Assembly: GCA_000995125.1 (NCBI GenBank)
Contig: LBXA01000003.1
Span: forward strand, 1-36,091
Length of the DNA stretch: 36,091 bases
Source of the DNA: Candidatus Moranbacteria bacterium GW2011_GWA2_39_41
GTDB lineage: Bacteria > Patescibacteriota > Minisyncoccia > Moranbacterales > UBA2206
Direction of reading: 5' to 3'
Shown: positions 19,610 through 27,828 of the stretch, one piece after another
How positions within the stretch are numbered: position 1 is the first letter of the stretch
Layout: the number at the start of each line of letters is the position of its first letter
Made by a program: the position numbers and the translations under genes
The notes under the pieces: generated by a model
Told to the model about the DNA's origin: nothing
Database searches by the model: none
Seen by the model: the letters and a program-made list of their open reading frames with translations, nothing else

Positions 19610-20008
19610 TTAAAACTCAAATGCGTTGCGATTGTCTTTGATGTATTGAATTACATTTTTAACTCTTTGTTGATGTTGTGCGTTGTTATCAGTTGATTCA
19701 TCTAGATTCTTAGATATTTCTAGGGCCTCCTTGATTTTATAGGATGTTTGAATAGTTTCAACTAGCTGTTTTTTGTAGACGGTAGGTGCATGTTTAGCGA
19801 TATATTCAACCTGTTTGTAGCTTAATCCTGCTAAGGCTGCAGGAAAAGAAAATGTCCATGCTGTAGATAAAAGCACCGTATTATCATTCAACATGCTTAT
19901 GTATATAGCTAATTGTTTTTTTGATTGAACATTATTTTGAGGGAAGTAGATGAATGGAATCGTGGTTTTCTCAAAAAAATCGCTCAAGTGATCATCAATT
20001 GTTTGCAT
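19610..20008 (-). CDS. Hypothetical protein in the T4SS locus
   Basis: ORF in operon context. Confidence 0.55.
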   Translation of the reverse strand: MQTIDDHLSDFFEKTTIPFIYFPQNNVQSKKQLAIYISMLNDNTVLLSTAWTFSFPAALAGLSYKQVEYIAKHAPTVYKKQLVETIQTSYKIKEALEISKNLDESTDNNAQHQQRVKNVIQYIKDNRNAFEF

Positions 20009-20024
20009 ATTTTTTTTTAATTAA

Positions 20025-21902
20025 CTATATATCAGTGTGCGTATTTCTTAGGGATTTTACATTATCACGTACATTTTTGATTTCCTGAGTGACAATATTT
20101 TCCATGGTTCTTTGATATAGTTCAGTTCGTTTAGCTGTTTCTGCTTGAGCATGAGCATTTGCAACAGAATAGCTCCATTCCGATGTTCCAGATATTAGAT
20201 TAGCTGATCGAGCAGTATTTTCAGCTGCTATACGTAGACTAGTTTGTGTGGCAGGATCATTAACCTCACGATCAACTGTACGATTGGCAACTGTAATTAA
20301 ATCAGTATTGTTTTGTAGTGTGTTTTTCCATTCATCCATTTTGGCTGGATCGGATAATAATTGTTTGGCATGTCCAGCATATTTCACGGCCGCAGACTTG
20401 TCAGTTCTAGCTCTATTGATATTGGCTGGGTCATCAAGGTGTGCGGTAAGCGTGTTGGTTGTCTCAGATTCAAGTCCTTCTGAAGCTTTTTTAGTGTCTT
20501 CATCGAAACTTTTTTTAGCAGTATCTTTTTTAGCATCTTTCCATCCCTTAGGCCCCTTTATAAGAAATCCTTTAATTCTGTCTTCAGTAGCTTCTGTTTT
20601 TTCTGATCCACGTAAGCCAGGAATTTTACCAAGAAATCCTGGAGCACCTTTCTTATTATAGTGATCCATGGTTTTTTTGAATCCACCAGGGATTGACGTA
20701 GCTTTCCATATACTAGTCCCAGTGCCTTTTGCAAAATTTTGTGCCTTGCCAACTACAGCTGATGCGCCTTCAATGCCCATCTTTTGGGCGATGCCCATGC
20801 CCATCCAGAGAATGACGAGTGGAATCGAAAATTGAGCCATAGCGGTTATGACATTATCTCCTTGCGCGCCAGTGGCTAGTTTGGAAGCCTCGCCCATAGC
20901 TTTCATTGTTGAGATGGCAATGTGTAGGACAAACACCATAATGGGACCAAAGAAAGCATATTTGAAAAGTTTATCCCAAAATCCAATACTATCTTTGCCC
21001 ATTATGGATTCTACAAAAGCCACCGGAGAAGCAATGATGAGAATTGCTAGGGCTACAACTCTGATCAAAAATAAGACAGCCATTGCCAGGAAAGTGAGAG
21101 CTAGTATAAAAACAAAAATAATTGATGCAAATAATTGAGAAAATGAAGGGTCTCCGATAGGATTTAGGATGTCTTTTATGCCTGTGGACTCACTTATACT
21201 AGTAAGGATTGCTTGCGGATTGTCGGCATTGGCTGGAAAAAACTGAAGCAGTAGTGTGTACATCAGGGAATTGGAAGCATCAATTACAAAACGAGTAATT
21301 GGAAAGCTAAAATTAACCAACAGCGCCATCAGGACAATGGTCAAAATAATTTTCTTTTCTCCAAATTTTCCACCGACTTGAAAAATAATAGAAAAAGCTG
21401 AATAAAGTAAAGCTAAGATGAAGAAAATGTTGATAAAGTCACGAACCTCAGTCCAAACAGTATAAATTGCGGGATTAGAGATAACAGCGCTAAGTTTGTC
21501 AGCATCAACTACCCAACCAAACATCATAGCTGCTGCGGATAGAAGCCAGCCAACCATTTCTAAAATCCCTAACAAAATACATTTAGGTAAGTTAAGCGGG
21601 TTAAGACATGATATGGTGTTCCTGGATTTGTCAGGGGGCTTTACTCCACCATGAGACACTTCCGCTACAGTTTTAGTTGGATCAAGTGCTATTGTGGAAA
21701 TTGCATTTTCAGGTGATTTAATAGCTGATACAGTAGATGGTGTGGGATTTTCTGTCTTGAGAGCTTCATTAAAACCAACAGCTTTTACATTAAGGGTTAC
21801 ATCAAAAAACAAAAAACCAGCAAATAGGATAAATATTGCTAAAAATAAGGCAGATATTTTCGGAGTGTTTTTTTTGTGCATAATGGCAGATAAAAGCAAC
21901 AC
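20025..21902 (-). CDS. VirB6/TrbL-like polytopic membrane protein with long charged C-terminal tail
   Basis: Multiple TM segments (VWTEVRDFINIFFILALLYSAFSIIF..., LTFLAMAVLFLIRVVALAILIIASPVAFV) followed by a hydrophilic helical tail. Confidence 0.75.
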   Translation of the reverse strand: MLLLSAIMHKKNTPKISALFLAIFILFAGFLFFDVTLNVKAVGFNEALKTENPTPSTVSAIKSPENAISTIALDPTKTVAEVSHGGVKPPDKSRNTISCLNPLNLPKCILLGILEMVGWLLSAAAMMFGWVVDADKLSAVISNPAIYTVWTEVRDFINIFFILALLYSAFSIIFQVGGKFGEKKIILTIVLMALLVNFSFPITRFVIDASNSLMYTLLLQFFPANADNPQAILTSISESTGIKDILNPIGDPSFSQLFASIIFVFILALTFLAMAVLFLIRVVALAILIIASPVAFVESIMGKDSIGFWDKLFKYAFFGPIMVFVLHIAISTMKAMGEASKLATGAQGDNVITAMAQFSIPLVILWMGMGIAQKMGIEGASAVVGKAQNFAKGTGTSIWKATSIPGGFKKTMDHYNKKGAPGFLGKIPGLRGSEKTEATEDRIKGFLIKGPKGWKDAKKDTAKKSFDEDTKKASEGLESETTNTLTAHLDDPANINRARTDKSAAVKYAGHAKQLLSDPAKMDEWKNTLQNNTDLITVANRTVDREVNDPATQTSLRIAAENTARSANLISGTSEWSYSVANAHAQAETAKRTELYQRTMENIVTQEIKNVRDNVKSLRNTHTDI

Positions 21903-21927
21903 GTTTTAGTAGTCTAAATTATAATCA

Positions 21928-22974
21928 TCACCTAGCTAAGTCTGGATTTTTCCAGATCGAAGCAGGGCCATTAGTAGATGCTTGTGTATTGATAGCCTGA
22001 GTGGCCTTACTGGCTACACCTTGAATTTTTTGTTGGGCAAATTCTTGTGCTTTTCCAATTCCACTTTGTATTGACTTACCAATAATCCCTTGAACTGCAG
22101 CCGTAATGACTTCAGGCACACTTTGCGCATTAGCCAAAACATCAAAACCAATTGTCAATGAGTGGGTCATGACGTCACCAATAATAGATCCTGGAGCAGT
22201 GATTATATCGCCTTGTCGTGTGCCTTTAAATCCTCGGCCGGCAATAGCTTCAGTACGAGCGGCATCTTGAGCGACATCTAAAAGCTTTTGATATTTTTCT
22301 TGCGCATTAATATTAAAAGCCCAGGGATTGTTGATGCCGGATAAGTAGAGATTGAGGTTGTTAAAATTTCCACCAGAGAATAAATTTTGAGATGGATTTC
22401 CAACATAGGTCGGAGTTGGTTCTTGTTGTTCAGTGATCACAGCTAAGGCAGATTGCTTTAATTGGGCAATATAGTTACCAGCAAAAGCCGTACCCATAGA
22501 ACTTAGGCTAGATGAGGCCATAGCAGATGGAATTAATCGAGTAGAATAATCATTACTCGCATCTTCGTCGGAAGTATTGTCAGCAAAGCCTTCAAAGTCA
22601 GCAGGTATATAACCTGAAGAAGATCCGCGTCCGCTAGTGATTTGACTTAGATAATCATTCATGTAGAGGCTGGCTTTTTGCTGAGGTTCAGCATATAAAA
22701 AGTCAGAATAATTGCCAATAATTTTGCTGGTTTGAGAAGATGACCCTCCTACAATGCCACTAACGCTTGAGCTGATGGCTTTAATGGCAGCCTGCTTGAG
22801 TGAGCCCATAATCATACCTAAAATTTGAGCGCGCATAACATCCATCTCACTTTCTAGCATCACGCCGGCCATCGTGAGCCAGGCTTCGGATTTTGGTGCG
22901 GCAATCGGAGAAAAAGCTAAAACAAAGGCTAGAAAACCCGTGGCGAAAGTCTTGATTATAAATTGTTTTTGCAT
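21928..22974 (-). CDS. Secreted T4SS-associated hypothetical protein (possible VirB5-like role)
   Basis: N-terminal signal peptide (FLAFVLAFSPIAAPKSEA); adjacent to the VirB6-like gene. Confidence 0.55.
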   Translation of the reverse strand: MQKQFIIKTFATGFLAFVLAFSPIAAPKSEAWLTMAGVMLESEMDVMRAQILGMIMGSLKQAAIKAISSSVSGIVGGSSSQTSKIIGNYSDFLYAEPQQKASLYMNDYLSQITSGRGSSSGYIPADFEGFADNTSDEDASNDYSTRLIPSAMASSSLSSMGTAFAGNYIAQLKQSALAVITEQQEPTPTYVGNPSQNLFSGGNFNNLNLYLSGINNPWAFNINAQEKYQKLLDVAQDAARTEAIAGRGFKGTRQGDIITAPGSIIGDVMTHSLTIGFDVLANAQSVPEVITAAVQGIIGKSIQSGIGKAQEFAQQKIQGVASKATQAINTQASTNGPASIWKNPDLAR

Positions 22975-22980
22975 GGTTGT

Positions 22981-24012
22981 TTATTGGGATAATTTTTGGG
23001 ATAAATCAGCAGGAATGACGATACCATAGTCTTTCAATTTGTTTTGGACGCTATCATCATAGGTCAGTCCATATTGGCCGAATTTGATGGCGACATCGTT
23101 TGAGTAGGACAGCATAAGATCAAGCAAACTTTGCATTTTAGAATAATTCGTAATGTCCATTATCGGGTCGTCTGTGTTGGGGCTGATTTTTGTTTGTAAA
23201 TCTATGGCATAGGTAGCTAATTGCATTCCTTTGGTGTGTGTGTCAACTAATTCTTCCGGAACTTCAATATCTTTCATCTGTTGCAGTATTTTTTCTCCGC
23301 TGAGAGCGAGGCCTTGCAATGAGGACGCGTCACTTGTGGTTATGGCTGTAGTTAATTGACTGGAAATTGAGTTAGCCAGTTCATCGATATCAGTAGTCGA
23401 GGTTATTGGTGTTGGCGAATTGCTAGCCAGGACATAGGACAAGCCGATGATATAGTTGGTGAAGTCTTCCTTTTTCTGGGCACTAGCTTTTTCTTCGGAT
23501 AGCTTGTCGTAGTCTTGTTTTTTTATCTTAATATCTTCAGATGCAATTTGTGGCAGTTCGTCCTGGGTGATTTGTGCATCAGTCGTTTCCGTTACGATGC
23601 TTTGTATTTGAACAAGACTGATTTCTTGGTTGCCTGTGCTGGCAGAGTCGATTGCGGTTGAGATTTTCTGTGCCAATTGCTCAGTTAGATTCGACTTGTT
23701 AGGTTCAGATGCCGCTACAAATGTTGCTGCACTGGCGTCAGGAATGAGCTTGTCTCCCGGGGATTTTTTGAGTGGGTCATAACCGCTTTTGACTTCTGTA
23801 CCATCGGAATAGCCATCACCATCCGTGTCGGCCAGATGCGGATTAGTGCCATAGATCTCTTCTTCTTCGTCAGACAAACCATCTTGGTCGCTGTCTAGAA
23901 AAATGTTTTTTGTGGTAGTGATTTGCTCTTGCGCCGAAACAAAAAAAGCAAAACTGCCAATGGTTAGCGCGAATAAAACTATGAAAGATAGTTGGATATT
24001 TTTTGTTTTCAT
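22981..24012 (-). CDS. Secreted protein with thrombospondin type 3-like calcium-binding repeats
   Basis: Signal peptide, then DSDQDGLSDEEEEIYGTNPHLADTDGDGYSDGTEVKSGYDPLKKSPGD. Confidence 0.8.
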   Translation of the reverse strand: MKTKNIQLSFIVLFALTIGSFAFFVSAQEQITTTKNIFLDSDQDGLSDEEEEIYGTNPHLADTDGDGYSDGTEVKSGYDPLKKSPGDKLIPDASAATFVAASEPNKSNLTEQLAQKISTAIDSASTGNQEISLVQIQSIVTETTDAQITQDELPQIASEDIKIKKQDYDKLSEEKASAQKKEDFTNYIIGLSYVLASNSPTPITSTTDIDELANSISSQLTTAITTSDASSLQGLALSGEKILQQMKDIEVPEELVDTHTKGMQLATYAIDLQTKISPNTDDPIMDITNYSKMQSLLDLMLSYSNDVAIKFGQYGLTYDDSVQNKLKDYGIVIPADLSQKLSQ

Positions 24013-24022
24013 AATAAATGTG

Positions 24023-24067
24023 ACCTAAAGCCAAGCTTTAGGAAATTCCTAAAGCTTGGCTTTAGGT
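24023..24067. repeat. Perfect 22-bp-arm palindrome between divergent genes
   Basis: acctaaagccaagctttaggaa-a-ttcctaaagcttggctttaggt; each arm is itself a small hairpin (cctaaag/ctttagg). Confidence 0.97.
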
Positions 24068-24149
24068 TTCAATTCTGATACTAAAATTATACCATAGAAA
24101 TAAAAATAATGGTAATGGTATTTATCCACAGATATGGTAATATTGATTT

Positions 24150-25790
24150 ATGGATAAATTTAAAAATATTGGCAAAAAACTGGAGCGATTTGTTGATGGA
24201 ATGTTGGCGGGGAAAGTCAGCGCCACGGCATTGCTAGCGAGCCTTTTGGGTATTATTGCAATCCGTGGATTTGAAGAACATTTTTTGGCCTATGCGCCAG
24301 CTACAGTCGGGGAAATGTTAATCGCCAATGTACATAATTTTCTTTTTTTTGCCAACACTTTCGTTTTGGTTTGGCTGGCATTGAGTTTTTTTCTGCAAAA
24401 AAATCCAGCCAAAATAACAACAATTATTTTGTGGGCTTTGTGGTTGATCTTGTTACCCCCACTTATTGATATGGTCAAAACAGGTGGAGATATTTTCTGG
24501 AGCTTCTATTTATTAAATAGTCCAGCTGGTCTTTGGCAACAATTTATAACTATTTTTGGCAACTTGCCATCAGGCATTGTTTATTTCGGCAGTAAAATCG
24601 TGTTTTTAGGGGCGGTCTGTCTGTCCGCCACAATAGTTTATCTAAAAACTAAAAAAATCATTAAAACCTGCCTGAGCGCTTCGATGGTTTATGTGATTTT
24701 ATTTTTCATGGGCAGTTCCCCCTCTTGGATAGTGTTCATATATAGTTTTTTTCATGGCAAGAGTGTGAGGGGTGTCACGGGAGTCCAAATAGCACAATTT
24801 TTTGGCTCTCCGACACCGATATTTGGGTTGGATGTCAATACACTGAAATATGCTTTTGCCTATCATCTCAATATTTTATTTTATCTGGCACTTTTAATTT
24901 TACTGGCAATTTTATTTTTCGTAATTAACCGAGAAAAGTTTTGGGCAATTATTAACAATGCCAGATTTCCGCAAATTGCATATCACGCAGGCTTGTTTTC
25001 AGTGGGATTGGGTCTGGGCTTTTTGGCCTATCCGCATAATATGCACTTGAATTTTTTTGAATTTTTGAGTGTGTTGGCGCTATTGGCGAGTATCTGGTTG
25101 GCTTGGCTAGCCTCGGTAATTGTGAATGATATTTATGATCTAAATATAGATGCTGTTTCCAATTCCGAACGTCCATTACAAAAAGAGGTTTTTACTTTAG
25201 TTGAATATCGTGACTTGGGGCTGGTATTTTTTGCGCTATCTATTTTAGGTGCTTTGGCAATCGGTCTTCAGTTCGCGATGATTTTGCTAATTTATCAGAT
25301 AATTGCTTGGTTCTATTCAGCGAAGCCCTATCGCCTGAAAAGATTCCCATTGGTGGCGACATTTTTTAGCGCTATGGCTTCAGTGACAGTGATTTTTATT
25401 GGATTTAGTCTGTTTTCCGGTGATGATAATATAAAACTTTTCCCATGGAGGATAACCCTGTTGATGTTGACAGCACTGACACTGTCATTGCCTATTAAAG
25501 ACTTCAAGGATATCGCTGGTGATAAGGCGGATGGCATATTGACTATTCCAGTTGTATTTGGAATGGATACTGGCAGGATAATTGTGGCTTCCGGAATTTT
25601 TATTTCTTTTATGCTGAGTGTGTTTTTTTTGAATGAAAGAAGGCTTTTTTGGTGGGCATTGCTATGCGGCACGCTGGCCTTTTTGACGCTAATAACTAAA
25701 AAAATAAAACCTCGCCAAATGTTTTGGTGGGTTTTGGGGATTACAGCTATTTATGCGGTTGTTTTGATGAAGATTATTTTTATTAGATGA
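24150..25790 (+). CDS. UbiA-like prenyltransferase with extra N-terminal membrane region
   Basis: VNDIYDLNIDAVSNSERPLQK and KDFKDIAGDKADGILTIPVVFG match the two Asp-rich UbiA motifs. Confidence 0.82.
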   Translation: MDKFKNIGKKLERFVDGMLAGKVSATALLASLLGIIAIRGFEEHFLAYAPATVGEMLIANVHNFLFFANTFVLVWLALSFFLQKNPAKITTIILWALWLILLPPLIDMVKTGGDIFWSFYLLNSPAGLWQQFITIFGNLPSGIVYFGSKIVFLGAVCLSATIVYLKTKKIIKTCLSASMVYVILFFMGSSPSWIVFIYSFFHGKSVRGVTGVQIAQFFGSPTPIFGLDVNTLKYAFAYHLNILFYLALLILLAILFFVINREKFWAIINNARFPQIAYHAGLFSVGLGLGFLAYPHNMHLNFFEFLSVLALLASIWLAWLASVIVNDIYDLNIDAVSNSERPLQKEVFTLVEYRDLGLVFFALSILGALAIGLQFAMILLIYQIIAWFYSAKPYRLKRFPLVATFFSAMASVTVIFIGFSLFSGDDNIKLFPWRITLLMLTALTLSLPIKDFKDIAGDKADGILTIPVVFGMDTGRIIVASGIFISFMLSVFFLNERRLFWWALLCGTLAFLTLITKKIKPRQMFWWVLGITAIYAVVLMKIIFIR

Positions 25791-25797
25791 TAATGAC

Positions 25798-25826
25798 GTA
25801 GAGACGCCTCGGCGGGGCGTCTCTAC
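25798..25826. repeat. Palindromic element copy 3 (variant arms), between convergent genes
   Basis: gtagagacgcc-tcggcgg-ggcgtctctac. Confidence 0.92.
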
Positions 25827-25830
25827 ATTT

Positions 25831-26652
25831 TTAGAATATTTCCGCCAATCTTTGCCAATCTGCGATATCCAATTCTTGAGCACGAGCGTTTTCATTCAGG
25901 GAAAGCGCTTTTAATTTTTCGCTAACCAAGTCTTTATCTAGTTGAAGACTATTGGCTAGATTATTCGCTAGCGTTTTTCTTTTAGCTGAAAAACCTGCCT
26001 TCACAAGGCGAAAGAACTTTTTGTCTAGTTCTTTGTTGAACTTGCGATTTGGAGTGATTTTTATAACGGCGCTATCAACTTTGGGCACTGGGAAAAAAGC
26101 TTCTTTGTTGACTCTAAATAGAATCTCAGCCATGCCATAATATTGCACAGAAATAGACAAGATGCTCATTTGTCCCTTGCTTGCCACAATTCGCTCGGCC
26201 ACTTCTTTCTGAATCATCAATAGGATTTTCTTGGGTTGATTTTCTTGTTCTAGAAATAGCCGAATGATAGGTGAAGTTATGTAATATGGAATATTAGCAA
26301 TTAACTTATAATTAACCGGCGTAGAGACGAGGCAGTGCCTCGTCTCTACATTCTTAATATGATTCTCAATTAATGCTGGTAAATTTATATTTAAAATATC
26401 GGCATGGATAAATTCAACATTCTTTTGCGTAGCAAATTTTTCCGTTAGCTGGGGCATCAAATCACCGTCCAACTCAATAGCGACAACTTTCTTAGTATGT
26501 TTAGCCAACTGTTCAGTTAACACACCTTCACCTGGGCCGATTTCAATCACAAAATCTTCTGATCCCAAATCAGACGCTGCAATTATTTTGTGCAAAACTA
26601 CCTCATCTCGCAGGAAGTTTTGTCCGAGTGATTTTTTTGGCGCATTTTTCAT
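25831..26652 (-). CDS. rsmA: 16S rRNA (adenine(1518)-N6/adenine(1519)-N6)-dimethyltransferase
   Basis: KKSLGQNFLRD, VIEIGPGEGVLTEQLA, NIPYYITSP motifs; interrupted by VETRHCLVST just before NIPYY. Confidence 0.95.
   Translation of the reverse strand: MKNAPKKSLGQNFLRDEVVLHKIIAASDLGSEDFVIEIGPGEGVLTEQLAKHTKKVVAIELDGDLMPQLTEKFATQKNVEFIHADILNINLPALIENHIKNVETRHCLVSTPVNYKLIANIPYYITSPIIRLFLEQENQPKKILLMIQKEVAERIVASKGQMSILSISVQYYGMAEILFRVNKEAFFPVPKVDSAVIKITPNRKFNKELDKKFFRLVKAGFSAKRKTLANNLANSLQLDKDLVSEKLKALSLNENARAQELDIADWQRLAEIF
26321..26349. repeat. Palindromic element copy 4, in-frame inside rsmA
   Basis: gtagagacgaggca-g-tgcctcgtctctac. Confidence 0.95.
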
Positions 26653-26674
26653 TATGGTGTTAATTATTTCGAAT

Positions 26675-26703
26675 GTAGAGACGAGGCACTGCCTCGTCTC
26701 TAC
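26675..26703. repeat. Palindromic element copy 5, upstream of rsmA
   Basis: gtagagacgaggca-c-tgcctcgtctctac. Confidence 0.95.
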
Positions 26704-26799
26704 GCGATTATTTTTTTAAAAAATCAGGCGGCAGTATGTGTGCTCAGGTGCGAACCTGCTTTCGCTAAAGCTACGGCAAGGCAAGGTTAGTGGTTCTGA

Positions 26800-27723
26800 T
26801 TAGTTTAAAACTTGCTCTACTTTTACATTATGTAATATCCCTTGACCTAAGTCGCCTATTTTGGAAAAAGAAGCGTAGCTCAAATCAATAATGCGTTGCG
26901 GCGATTGCGGTCCGAAATCATTTATTTTGACGATAGTCGATTTGCCGTTATCCAAATTAGTTACCTTGGCAAAGCCACCGCGAGGAATTGTTCGACTAGC
27001 ATTCATCTCCCCCCAACCTGAGGCATAGTAACTGGCATCACCCCGGCCAGCCTTGCCGAGTTTCATATAGGTCCCTTGCATAATTATTTCCGGGGTTGGT
27101 TCTTGCACGACATTTTCTTCCAGAATTTTGCGAGAAATTTCTTTATTGTCATGAGTGACAACTCTATAGTTTATCTCTTTGATTCCTTTGATGCCTTTCT
27201 GCTTTGTTTTTTTAATGCGCCAGCCCAAAGAAGCGTCTTCTTCCGAGATCGTTTTGAAATCAATTGGCTTGGGCAAGATTTCTTCTTTGATTTCTACGCG
27301 AGTGATGGAAATTTTCAAATCATTTTTTAGTAAAGTCGACATAGTTGGAGCCACTAGGTCATCTTCACCCAGAGTTATGCGACTGTCAATAATAGCGCTT
27401 TCAACGGTTTTAGTCAAGGTAAAAATCTCTCGTATTTCTTCGTCGGCGAAAATCCTTACTTTGATTGCTCGAGCAATTTGAATGTTTATTCCTGGATAAA
27501 TCAAAGTATTTTTATCTGGGATTATCATATCGTGATCATCTAGTACAATCTTTTTTTCTTGCAACATATCAGCAATAGTTTTTGCGGAAGTAACTGTTGT
27601 AAATATGGAACCGTTATCATTGATACTGATAGTTTTTGTTTTGGAAAAGTCTAATGTCCTTGGAGGGTTTTGAAAAAAAGTAAAAAGACCATAACCCAAT
27701 AAAGTTATGAAAAAAATAAACAA
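26800..27723 (-). CDS. DUF348/G5-type protein with C-terminal RlpA-like double-psi beta-barrel domain
   Basis: KTISINDNGSIFTTVTSAKTIADMLQEKKI repeats; GRGDASYYASGWGEMNASRTIPRGGFAKVTNLDNGKSTIVKINDFGPQSPQRIIDLSYASF. Confidence 0.85.
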   Translation of the reverse strand: MFIFFITLLGYGLFTFFQNPPRTLDFSKTKTISINDNGSIFTTVTSAKTIADMLQEKKIVLDDHDMIIPDKNTLIYPGINIQIARAIKVRIFADEEIREIFTLTKTVESAIIDSRITLGEDDLVAPTMSTLLKNDLKISITRVEIKEEILPKPIDFKTISEEDASLGWRIKKTKQKGIKGIKEINYRVVTHDNKEISRKILEENVVQEPTPEIIMQGTYMKLGKAGRGDASYYASGWGEMNASRTIPRGGFAKVTNLDNGKSTIVKINDFGPQSPQRIIDLSYASFSKIGDLGQGILHNVKVEQVLN

Positions 27724-27800
27724 GCTAAATTTTGTAAATTTGGATTTTATAAATATCTTTGTAATTTTTTAAAAGCGAATAGCCTACCAATACCATAATC

Positions 27801-27828
27801 GTAGAGACGCATTGCAATGCGTCTCTAC
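27801..27828. repeat. Palindromic element copy 6 (variant arms), overlapping the yifB stop codon
   Basis: gtagagacgcattg/caatgcgtctctac perfect palindrome. Confidence 0.95.
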
